A program made the position numbers and the translations under genes. Below are positions 1 through 4,517 of a stretch of DNA of 6,636 nucleotides, in pieces. This stretch comes from CAZWKI01 sp964634645. GTDB lineage: Bacteria; Patescibacteriota; Patescibacteriia; UBA1558; S5-K13. Under the pieces are notes generated by a model. The model was not told where the DNA came from. It searched no databases and saw nothing but the letters and a program-made list of their open reading frames with translations. How positions within the stretch are numbered: the stretch's first letter is position 1; each line of letters begins with the position of its first letter. Location of the stretch: contig CAZWKI010000045.1 in assembly GCA_964634645.1 (NCBI GenBank), forward strand, positions 1 to 6,636, written 5' to 3'.

Positions 1-75
1 TCTAATTTGTTGAACCCTCATCACGTCATTATCAAAATGGAAACTATAAAAAACTTGTCTTTTTTTATTTTCCAT
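1..75 (-). CDS. TIR-like domain protein, N-terminus only (DUF1863/ThsB-like), cut by window edge
   Basis: Only the first 25 codons lie in the window; the reading frame is open to base 1. The ATG at 75-73 follows the hsdM stop after 6 nt, so the gene is probably co-transcribed and translationally coupled to hsdM. After a short basic leader (MENKKR) the peptide reads QVFYSFHFDNDVMRVQQIR. This strongly resembles the opening beta strand and helix of MTH538/DUF1863 TIR-like proteins, the family of the Thoeris component ThsB (typical pattern: +.vFySFhy..D..R..qiRN). Members of that family sense infection and, in Thoeris, make a nucleotide signal from NAD+. Whether this protein does so cannot be seen, because the rest of the domain is outside the window. 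There is no clear Shine-Dalgarno sequence. The family call rests on recall of the motif from a short stretch and is moderately confident; that a coding region starts here is more secure. Confidence 0.66.
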   Translation of the reverse strand, partial: MENKKRQVFYSFHFDNDVMRVQQIR

Positions 76-81
76 AAATCT

Positions 82-1593
82 TTATTTAATATTTAAATCT
101 TTCAAATATTTATCCATTTGTTTTTCTAATTCCTTTAACTCTGGTTCTAGTTTTTCTAATTCCTTTAAATTTGCTTTTATATCAACAGGCTCTTCTTCTT
201 CAAACGTATCTACATATCTTGTTATATTTAAATTAAAGTCATTTTCTTGTATTTCATCAAATTTCACTTTTCGTGCAAATTTCTCTACATCTCTGCGTGC
301 TTTATAAGTAGAATAAATTTTATCAATATTTTTTGATTCTAAAATATTTTGGGCTTTACCCGGTTTATACTCCTTTGAAGCTTCAATAAAAAATATATCT
401 TTTTTATTTTCATTTTCTCCGCCCTTTTCACGAGACCTATCAATTACTAAAATAGCAACAGGAATTCCAGTTGTTTGAAATAGTCCAGCAGGAAGACCAA
501 TTACTGCATCAATAATATTTTCTTTTATTAGTTGTTCACGAATTTTGCCCTCAGCTCCACCACGAAACAAAACACCGTGTGGCACTATAACAGCAATACG
601 TCCTATCTTTGGTTTTGCTGTTTCTATCATATGAGTAATAAAAGCAAAATCACCCTTATCTTTTGGTGGAACTCCACGCCAAAATCTTTTGTATTTATCT
701 GCTTCTGCATGTTCAGCTCCCCATTTTTTTAGAGAAAAAGGTGGATTTGCTACTATATTATCAAATTTCATTAATTGATTGTTTTCTACTAACAAAGGAT
801 TGTTTAGGGTATCTCCCCATTCAAGTCTTGCTGAATCTTTTCCGTGTAAAAACATATTCATACGAGCAAGTTGATATGTAGAGCCAGTTGATTCTTGGCC
901 ATACAAAGCATAATTTTTTGATCCTTGTTTTTCTACTTCTTCACCAGCGAGTAAAAGTAGACCACCAGATCCACAACATGGGTCACATATTCTAGCACCT
1001 GGTTTTGGTTCTGATAGCATTGCGACAAGTTGAGCTACATTTCTAACTGTGAAAAACTCCCCAGCTTTTTTGCCAGCATCTGCACCAAAACGTTCTATCA
1101 TATACATATAAGAATTACCTATAACATCATCTCCTGCATCTGATAAATCTATTTTTGCAAAATCTTGAATAAGATGACGAAGCATTTTATTACGTTCAGT
1201 GATTTTTCCTAATGTTGATTCAGAATTGAAATCTACATTAAATACACCATCTAATTTTTCTTTATTTTCGTCTTCTATTCTGTGAAGTGCTTTATTAATT
1301 TCATCTCCTATATTATCCTGTTCTAAAATAGAATAAATATAATCAAACGAAGATTTCTTAGGAAGATAAAAACGATCAAGCTTCATTTTTTCTTCAATAC
1401 GTTTTTCGTCATTTCCAAAACGTTCTTTGTATTCATCATGTTTCTTCTTTGACTTATCACTAAGATACTTAAAGAATAACATTACGAGTGCATAATCTTT
1501 ATATATTCCAGCATCAACTTGTGTGCGAGAAGAATCTGCAGCATTCCAAAGAACTTTATTTAATTCTTCTTGTGTGTATTTATTTGTAGTCAT
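82..1593 (-). CDS. hsdM: Type I restriction-modification DNA methyltransferase subunit HsdM
   Basis: N6-adenine DNA methyltransferase subunit of a type I system. It transfers a methyl group from S-adenosylmethionine to adenine in the site chosen by HsdS. The 503-aa product is full length for the family (about 480-530). Residues 7-150 form the helical HsdM N-terminal domain (VLWNAADSSRTQVDAGIYKD, then ALVMLFFKYLSD). GEFFTV at 178-183 opens the catalytic domain. The SAM-binding motif I is DPCCGSGG at 204-211 (Cys-Cys where Ala-Cys is usual), and the catalytic motif IV is NPPF at 283-286. The C-terminal 40 residues are Lys/Glu/Leu-rich and likely form a helix contacting HsdS. The ATG lies 1 nt after the hsdS stop and has no Shine-Dalgarno sequence, so translation probably depends on hsdS. 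The gene order S then M is less common than M then S. A TIR-like gene follows 6 nt downstream; no hsdR is present in the window. The gene looks intact. Confidence 0.97.
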   Translation of the reverse strand: MTTNKYTQEELNKVLWNAADSSRTQVDAGIYKDYALVMLFFKYLSDKSKKKHDEYKERFGNDEKRIEEKMKLDRFYLPKKSSFDYIYSILEQDNIGDEINKALHRIEDENKEKLDGVFNVDFNSESTLGKITERNKMLRHLIQDFAKIDLSDAGDDVIGNSYMYMIERFGADAGKKAGEFFTVRNVAQLVAMLSEPKPGARICDPCCGSGGLLLLAGEEVEKQGSKNYALYGQESTGSTYQLARMNMFLHGKDSARLEWGDTLNNPLLVENNQLMKFDNIVANPPFSLKKWGAEHAEADKYKRFWRGVPPKDKGDFAFITHMIETAKPKIGRIAVIVPHGVLFRGGAEGKIREQLIKENIIDAVIGLPAGLFQTTGIPVAILVIDRSREKGGENENKKDIFFIEASKEYKPGKAQNILESKNIDKIYSTYKARRDVEKFARKVKFDEIQENDFNLNITRYVDTFEEEEPVDIKANLKELEKLEPELKELEKQMDKYLKDLNIK

Positions 1594-1594
1594 T

Positions 1595-2182
1595 TTATTT
1601 ATTGGTTAAATTTGTAAATATTGAATCTAAAATATTTTTTTGAATATTTAATTTTTTATTTAATAACTTTTCTTGTCTTTGTAAATTTTCAGACATGGAT
1701 ATAACTAATTTCTGTTGACTTATAGATGGTATTGGAATTTCTAATTCTGCTAAATTTCTAACTAATATACTTTGTATATATGAATGACCTGTAACAATTT
1801 TATTTATGGCCCTTTGTCCGTCTGATGAATTTAAATATAGTGAAATATATTTAGATATTACATTTTTTGCAGATATTCTTATTATATGTATTGAGGAAGA
1901 GGCAATGATGCTATTATTTTTTAAATTAAAAACTGAGGAACGGAAAGAGCCTATCCCAGACCCCCTAGAAACTATAAGAACATCATCATAATTTAAAAAA
2001 TATGGATTACGAATATATCCTGAATTAATTTTAGATAATTCATCTAAGTTAATAACATCATTATTTATTGATATATTTTTTGCTTGTAAAACATAAATAT
2101 CCCCATTTTGTTGGTTTCCTACTGGACCTCTAAAAGTATACCCGGATATTATATTTGCTATTTTTGATATTTTTGTTTGCAT
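1595..2182 (-). CDS. hsdS: Type I restriction-modification specificity subunit HsdS, half-size (single recognition domain)
   Basis: DNA-recognition subunit of the type I system. From the chosen start the product is 195 aa, about half the usual 380-450. It holds one target-recognition domain (about 1-150; GYTFRG at 14-19, VLQAKNI at 31-37, DDVLIVSRGSG at 66-76). The conserved exit motif IPIPSISQQKLV follows at 149-160, and then one helical dimerisation segment to the end. No second domain and no frameshifted remnant follow, since hsdM starts 1 nt later. It therefore appears to be a natural half-subunit rather than a broken gene. Known half-S proteins work as dimers and read inverted-repeat bipartite sites. 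The frame opens earlier, at a TTG at 2230 and an ATG at 2200. I chose the ATG at 2182 because MQTKISKIANI fits family N-termini and because a near-consensus promoter overlaps the upstream codons and predicts transcription starting at this ATG. Confidence 0.9.
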   Translation of the reverse strand: MQTKISKIANIISGYTFRGPVGNQQNGDIYVLQAKNISINNDVINLDELSKINSGYIRNPYFLNYDDVLIVSRGSGIGSFRSSVFNLKNNSIIASSSIHIIRISAKNVISKYISLYLNSSDGQRAINKIVTGHSYIQSILVRNLAELEIPIPSISQQKLVISMSENLQRQEKLLNKKLNIQKNILDSIFTNLTNK

Positions 2183-2188
2183 GTAGAG

Positions 2189-2217
2189 AGTATACAGCAT
2201 ATTTTTTATTTTGTCAA
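2189..2217 (-). promoter_or_regulatory. Sigma-70-type promoter of hsdS, predicting a leaderless mRNA
   Basis: On the minus strand a perfect -35 box TTGACA (2217-2212) is followed by a 17-nt spacer and the -10 box TATACT (2194-2189), five of six matches to consensus. Counting the last -10 base as position -7 puts +1 at 2182, the A of the chosen hsdS ATG. No ribosome-binding sequence lies between the promoter and the ATG. The match in both boxes and in spacing is unlikely by chance even in AT-rich DNA, but the start site itself is predicted, not observed. Confidence 0.75.
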
Positions 2218-2250
2218 ATATGCTAAACAATGGGCTTTTTAGTCTTTAAA

Positions 2251-2270
2251 ATTATAAAATTATTATATCA
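2251..2270 (-). promoter_or_regulatory. Possible second upstream promoter (extended -10) for the hsdS-hsdM operon
   Basis: The nonamer TGATATAAT (2270-2262) is a perfect extended -10 element, and a second TATAAT occurs at 2256-2251. No good -35 box stands at the right distance; upstream is the terminator stem. Starting here would give a leader of about 70 nt before the hsdS ATG. The same nonamer occurs in front of dnaG. In DNA this AT-rich such matches arise easily, so this is weaker than the 2189-2217 promoter. Confidence 0.4.
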
Positions 2271-2308
2271 AACTAAAACAAAAAGACGTCTCGATAAATA
2301 ACGTCTTT
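2270..2308 (-). terminator. Rho-independent terminator after tRNA-Asn
   Basis: An 8-bp perfect inverted repeat (AAAGACGT at 2308-2301 pairing with ACGTCTTT at 2289-2282 on the minus strand) with an 11-nt loop is followed directly by TTGTTTTAG-like T-rich sequence. It lies 56 nt past the tRNA 3' end and just before the hsdS promoters. It is the only convincing terminator found after rpoD, so it probably ends the transcript carrying tRNA-Asn and separates it from the restriction-modification operon. Confidence 0.75.
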
Positions 2309-2325
2309 GTGCTCTAATATGTGAT

Positions 2326-2351
2326 TTTCGACGCAACTCGGTTGCTCGAAA
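2326..2351 (-). other. Stable hairpin in the tRNA-Asn 3' trailer
   Basis: Bases 2326-2331 pair with 2346-2351 and 2333-2337 with 2341-2345, leaving a single bulged base (2332) and a 3-nt loop: 11 pairs in all, the inner five GC-containing. No T-run follows on either strand, so it is not a standard terminator. It lies 12 nt beyond the encoded CCA of tRNA-Asn and could block exonucleases or serve as a processing site. Function is inferred from position only. Confidence 0.5.
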
Positions 2352-2363
2352 CATGTACTAGGT

Positions 2364-2440
2364 TGGCTCCTTGGGTCGGGTTCGAACCGACGACCTACTG
2401 GTTAACAGCCAGTCGCTCTAACCAACTGAGCTACCAAGGA
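2364..2440 (-). tRNA. tRNA-Asn (anticodon GTT), CCA encoded
   Basis: The minus strand folds into a complete cloverleaf. The 7-bp acceptor stem is TCCTTGG with CCAAGGA, the D stem GCTC with GAGC, and the anticodon stem ACTGG with CCAGT around the loop CTGTTAA (anticodon GTT at 2406-2404). The T stem is GTCGG with CCGAC around TTCGAAC. The discriminator is G, as expected for bacterial tRNA-Asn, and the 3' CCA is encoded in the DNA (2366-2364). There is no intron. No promoter is visible in the 6 nt between its 5' end and the repeat array upstream. It is probably cut from a longer transcript that begins in or before rpoD or the four-helix-bundle gene, and it ends at the terminator at 2270-2308. 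Confidence 0.98.
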
Positions 2441-2446
2441 ATATAT

Positions 2447-2480
2447 TAGCTTTCAGCAATCAGCTGTCAGCTGTCAGGAA
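2447..2480. repeat. Heptad array, tRNA-side arm, copy 1
   Basis: A 34-bp unit starting TAGCT and ending CAGGAA, identical base for base to the copy at 2490-2523. Inside it, 7-nt units of the form NNTCAGC follow each other (TTTCAGC, AATCAGC, TGTCAGC, TGTCAGG). It begins 6 nt from the 5' end of tRNA-Asn. Confidence 0.92.
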
Positions 2481-2489
2481 CAATTTTAC

Positions 2490-2523
2490 TAGCTTTCAGC
2501 AATCAGCTGTCAGCTGTCAGGAA
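2490..2523. repeat. Heptad array, tRNA-side arm, copy 2
   Basis: Perfect second copy of the 34-bp unit at 2447-2480, separated from it by the 9-nt spacer CAATTTTAC (43-bp period). It ends 4 nt after the stop codon of the four-helix-bundle gene. The perfect identity suggests a recent duplication or a second insertion event. Confidence 0.92.
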
Positions 2524-2527
2524 ATTA

Positions 2528-2893
2528 TTAATGATTATAAGATAAATTTCCATAAATTAATTTGTTCAATATTTTTAATACTTCTAACAATAAATTATCT
2601 ATTTCTTTATATTGATCTTCGCTACAAAATTTTAACCTTTTACTAATTTCAATTTGCGTTTCTAATTCAGATGCTGACGCATATGCTATTTTTAAAAATT
2701 GTCTAAATTCTCCGTCTGACAATCTCATCTTTCCTTCTGATATATTTGAAGGAATTGATATTGCCGATCTTCTGATTTGACTAGTAATTCCAAATAATTC
2801 TGACTTTGGAAAATTTTCTGTAATTTTATAAATACAAACAACTAGATCCATTGCTTTTTTCCAAACAATAAGATCTTTATATGCTTGTGACAT
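2528..2893 (-). CDS. Four-helix-bundle protein of the S23 / 23S rRNA intervening-sequence family
   Basis: The 121-aa product matches the family along its whole length. It opens with YKDLIVWKKAMDLVVCIYKI at 5-24, then has FPKSELFGITSQIRRSAISI at 28-47 with PSNISEG at 48-54, then FRQFLKIAYASASELETQIE at 63-82, and finally a C-terminal helix LLLEVLKILNKLIY. These form four amphipathic helices; the QIRRSA...IPSNISEG core is the hallmark. Known relatives are small, basic, ring-forming proteins encoded in 23S rRNA intervening sequences, and Avd of diversity-generating retroelements; their role outside these settings is not established. A proper Shine-Dalgarno sequence (GAAAGG) precedes the ATG, unlike the other genes here. 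The gene is tightly enclosed by inverted heptad arrays and no RNA-directed polymerase is nearby. It is intact and presumably the protein of a small mobile or selfish element; the actual function is unknown. Confidence 0.93.
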   Translation of the reverse strand: MSQAYKDLIVWKKAMDLVVCIYKITENFPKSELFGITSQIRRSAISIPSNISEGKMRLSDGEFRQFLKIAYASASELETQIEISKRLKFCSEDQYKEIDNLLLEVLKILNKLIYGNLSYNH

Positions 2894-2904
2894 ATAATTA
2901 ATCG

Positions 2905-2910
2905 CCTTTC
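2905..2910 (-). promoter_or_regulatory. Shine-Dalgarno site of the four-helix-bundle gene
   Basis: GAAAGG on the minus strand ends 11 nt before the ATG at 2893, a rather long but workable spacing. It is the only clear ribosome-binding site in the window; hsdS, hsdM, rpoD and dnaG lack one. Confidence 0.6.
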
Positions 2911-2926
2911 TTTTCTTATCTATACA

Positions 2927-2959
2927 AGCTGAAAGCTGATGGCTAACAGCTGATAGCTA
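2927..2959. repeat. Heptad array, rpoD-side arm (inverse of the tRNA-side arms)
   Basis: On the plus strand four 7-nt units follow each other: GCTGAAA, GCTGATG, GCTAACA, GCTGATA, then GCTA. This is the reverse complement of the NNTCAGC pattern on the other side of the gene. The outer end lies 5 nt from the rpoD stop. The array may fold on itself through its AGCT palindromes or pair with the tRNA-side arms about 400 nt away. Confidence 0.88.
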
Positions 2960-2964
2960 TTTTA

Positions 2965-4509
2965 TCAATAATCTCTTAATTTTGCAATATTGTGCTTTGA
3001 GGCAATTTTTTCAAGAGCCTTTGCTTCAATTTGTCTAATTCTTTCACGCGTTACTCCAAATTCTTGTCCAACTTCTTCAAGTGTATGTGCAATCCCGTCT
3101 ATAAGTCCAAAACGCATTTCGAGAATTTTTTGCTCACGAGGAGTAAGGTCTCCTATAATCTCTCTAACATGATCTCGCAAAAGTCCAAGTGCTGCAACTT
3201 TGTCTGGTGATGGAGTTTTTTTGTCTTCAATAAAATCAGAAAGTGTTGAGTCCTCTTCATCATCTCCAATGCTTGTTTCTAGCGATACTGTCTCTTGAGA
3301 AATTTTTATAACATGATGAATTTTTTCAACATCCTCTCCCATTTCATATGCAATTTCTTCTGGAAGCGGTTCTCTTCCCAAATCTTGAATAAGACGTCTT
3401 TGAACTTGCTGAAATTTATTTATTGTTTCAACCATATGAACTGGAATTCTAATTGTTCTTGATTGATCAGCGAGTGCACGAGTAATAGCTTGTCTAATCC
3501 ACCAAGTTGCATATGTAGAAAATTTATATCCTTTTCTGTATTCAAATTTTTCAACAGCACGAAAAAGTCCAATATTTCCTTCTTGTATTAAATCAAGAAG
3601 TGACAATGAATGTCCTGTATATTTTTTTGCAATACTTACAACAAGACGGAGATTTGCCTTTATAAGCATCATTTTTGCGCTTACATCTCCTCTTTCCTTT
3701 CTTTTTGCAAGTGCAATTTCTTCGGCTGATGAAAGAAGCGATACTTTTCCAATTTCTCTTAAATACATTTGAATTGAGTCTGAAGAAATTTTTCCAAGAT
3801 CAAACATTGAACCACTCAAATCTATTTTCAAATTTGTTGGGTTTGCTCTTTCTTCAGCCATTGTTTTCACATCAAGTATTCCAGAATCGCTTGCAACTAT
3901 TTCAACACTATTTCTTTCTAAATCCTCAAGAAATTTATCATACTCTTCTGTATATTCTTCTAATTCTGAAAATGCGTATAATAATTCTGTTTCAGTAATA
4001 AATCCCCTGTTTCTTCCGCTATTTATAAGATTTGATAACACCTCTTTGGATGGATAGATAACATCTTGCCTTATAATCTGTTCTGTAGATTTTTTCCCCC
4101 CGCCTGCATGACTATGTGACCCACTCACTTCTTTATGCGAAGCATTTCGGACAAGAGCATTTCGAGCAGATTTTTTCTTGTAAACAGCTTTTTTACTGAT
4201 TTTTTGCTTTTTGACTTTCTTTAATGTTTTTTTCTTTAAAACTTTTTTTTGTTTTTTTATTTTTTTTGATTTTCTGATAATTTTTTTTGGCCTTTTGGCA
4301 ATTTTCTTTTTTATGGGCTTTTTATTTCTAATTTTACTTTTGGCTTTTTTAATTTTATTTTTATTTGTGGATTTTTTACTTTTAGATTTAATAGTAGATT
4401 TACTTTTGATAATTCTTTTTTTATTATTTTTTTTGAGTCCTGCTTTTTTTGATTTTTTCTTAATTTTATCTTTTTTAGAAGTATGAGTAGAAGCTTGCTT
4501 CTTTTTCAT
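2965..4509 (-). CDS. rpoD: RNA polymerase primary sigma factor RpoD (sigma-70/SigA) with lysine-rich N-terminal tail
   Basis: Housekeeping sigma factor that directs RNA polymerase to -10/-35 promoters. Length is 514 aa. Residues 1-113 are an unusual lysine tail, and a region-1.1-like segment lies at about 145-205. Region 1.2 starts at [13 protein letters not shown] (244-256). Region 2 is at about 280-350, with [12 protein letters not shown] and the -10 recognition and melting segment [20 protein letters not shown] at 330-349. Region 3 spans about 352-410, and the sigma finger is [17 protein letters not shown] (413-429). Region 4 carries [15 protein letters not shown] and the -35 helix-turn-helix [20 protein letters not shown] (476-495). 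The ATG is 8 nt past the dnaG stop with no Shine-Dalgarno sequence, so it is likely coupled to dnaG. The stop is a tandem TGA TAA. No later Met before residue 217 would keep region 1.1, so the long start is accepted. TTGACA/TATACT before hsdS is the promoter type it should read. Confidence 0.97.
   Translation of the reverse strand: MKKKQASTHTSKKDKIKKKSKKAGLKKNNKKRIIKSKSTIKSKSKKSTNKNKIKKAKSKIRNKKPIKKKIAKRPKKIIRKSKKIKKQKKVLKKKTLKKVKKQKISKKAVYKKKSARNALVRNASHKEVSGSHSHAGGGKKSTEQIIRQDVIYPSKEVLSNLINSGRNRGFITETELLYAFSELEEYTEEYDKFLEDLERNSVEIVASDSGILDVKTMAEERANPTNLKIDLSGSMFDLGKISSDSIQMYLREIGKVSLLSSAEEIALAKRKERGDVSAKMMLIKANLRLVVSIAKKYTGHSLSLLDLIQEGNIGLFRAVEKFEYRKGYKFSTYATWWIRQAITRALADQSRTIRIPVHMVETINKFQQVQRRLIQDLGREPLPEEIAYEMGEDVEKIHHVIKISQETVSLETSIGDDEEDSTLSDFIEDKKTPSPDKVAALGLLRDHVREIIGDLTPREQKILEMRFGLIDGIAHTLEEVGQEFGVTRERIRQIEAKALEKIASKHNIAKLRDY
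4171..4509 (-). other. Lysine-rich disordered tail of RpoD (residues 1-113)
   Basis: By hand count 55 of the first 113 residues are Lys and 4 are Arg, with a single acidic residue (Asp14); the rest are mainly Ser, Ile, Asn and Thr. The frame is open throughout and joins directly to the sigma domains. On the DNA this appears as long A-rich runs in the coding strand, prone to slippage. A histone-tail-like, non-specific nucleic-acid binding role is inferred only. Confidence 0.8.
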
Positions 4510-4517
4510 GGTTATTG

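Larger units (their letters stand above)
2447..2959 (-). mobile_element. IVS-like element: four-helix-bundle gene between inverted heptad-repeat arms
   Basis: The unit consists of a repeat arm on the tRNA side (2447-2523, two copies), the four-helix-bundle gene, and an opposite-sense arm on the rpoD side (2927-2959). Read from the outer ends inward, both arms begin TAGCT and agree at 24 of 31 positions as inverted repeats. A transcript could therefore fold into a long stem enclosing the gene. That layout is what is known for intervening sequences in 23S rRNA genes, which carry the same protein family between complementary ends. Here it sits outside rRNA, filling almost the whole interval between the rpoD stop (5 nt away) and tRNA-Asn (6 nt away). 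No transposase and no clear target-site duplication are seen, so mobility is inferred. Confidence 0.5.

Noticed and set aside
532..881. Two overlapping plus-strand ORFs inside hsdM
   Set aside because: Shadows of the confident hsdM frame on the other strand; no family resemblance.
1806..1991. Plus-strand 61-aa ORF inside hsdS
   Set aside because: Antisense shadow of the conserved recognition domain of hsdS.
2183..2230. Longer HsdS starting at the TTG at 2230 (211 aa) or the ATG at 2200
   Set aside because: These codons overlap the -35/-10 promoter, have no ribosome-binding site, and add residues not typical of HsdS N-termini.
2242..2287. Alternative pairing of AAAGAC near 2242-2247 with the terminator arm, as an attenuator-like switch
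   Set aside because: Only 6 bp, AT-rich, and weaker than the 8-bp terminator stem; no leader peptide or regulated gene logic supports it.
2447..2523. Two-unit repeat considered as a minimal CRISPR array
   Set aside because: The spacer is only 9 nt, the repeat has an internal 7-nt period, a third inverted copy lies across the gene, and no cas gene is present.
2447..2959. Diversity-generating retroelement, because Avd belongs to the same four-helix-bundle family
   Set aside because: No reverse transcriptase and no template/variable repeat pair are seen; the repeats are short inverted heptad arrays.
2965..2967. UGA recoding (Gly, as in Gracilibacteria/SR1), since rpoD ends TGA TAA
   Set aside because: There is no internal TGA in about 1,600 codons of hsdM, rpoD and dnaG, and the alkD TGA falls where the family normally ends, so UGA behaves as a stop.
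3675..3998. Plus-strand 107-aa ORF within rpoD
   Set aside because: Antisense of sigma region 1; composition is Leu/Phe-rich from AT bias, with no start signals.
4211..4486. Plus-strand 91-aa ORF that looks like a strongly hydrophobic membrane protein
   Set aside because: It is the antisense reading of the lysine codons of the RpoD tail (AAA/AAG read backwards gives Phe/Leu). No ribosome-binding site or independent support.
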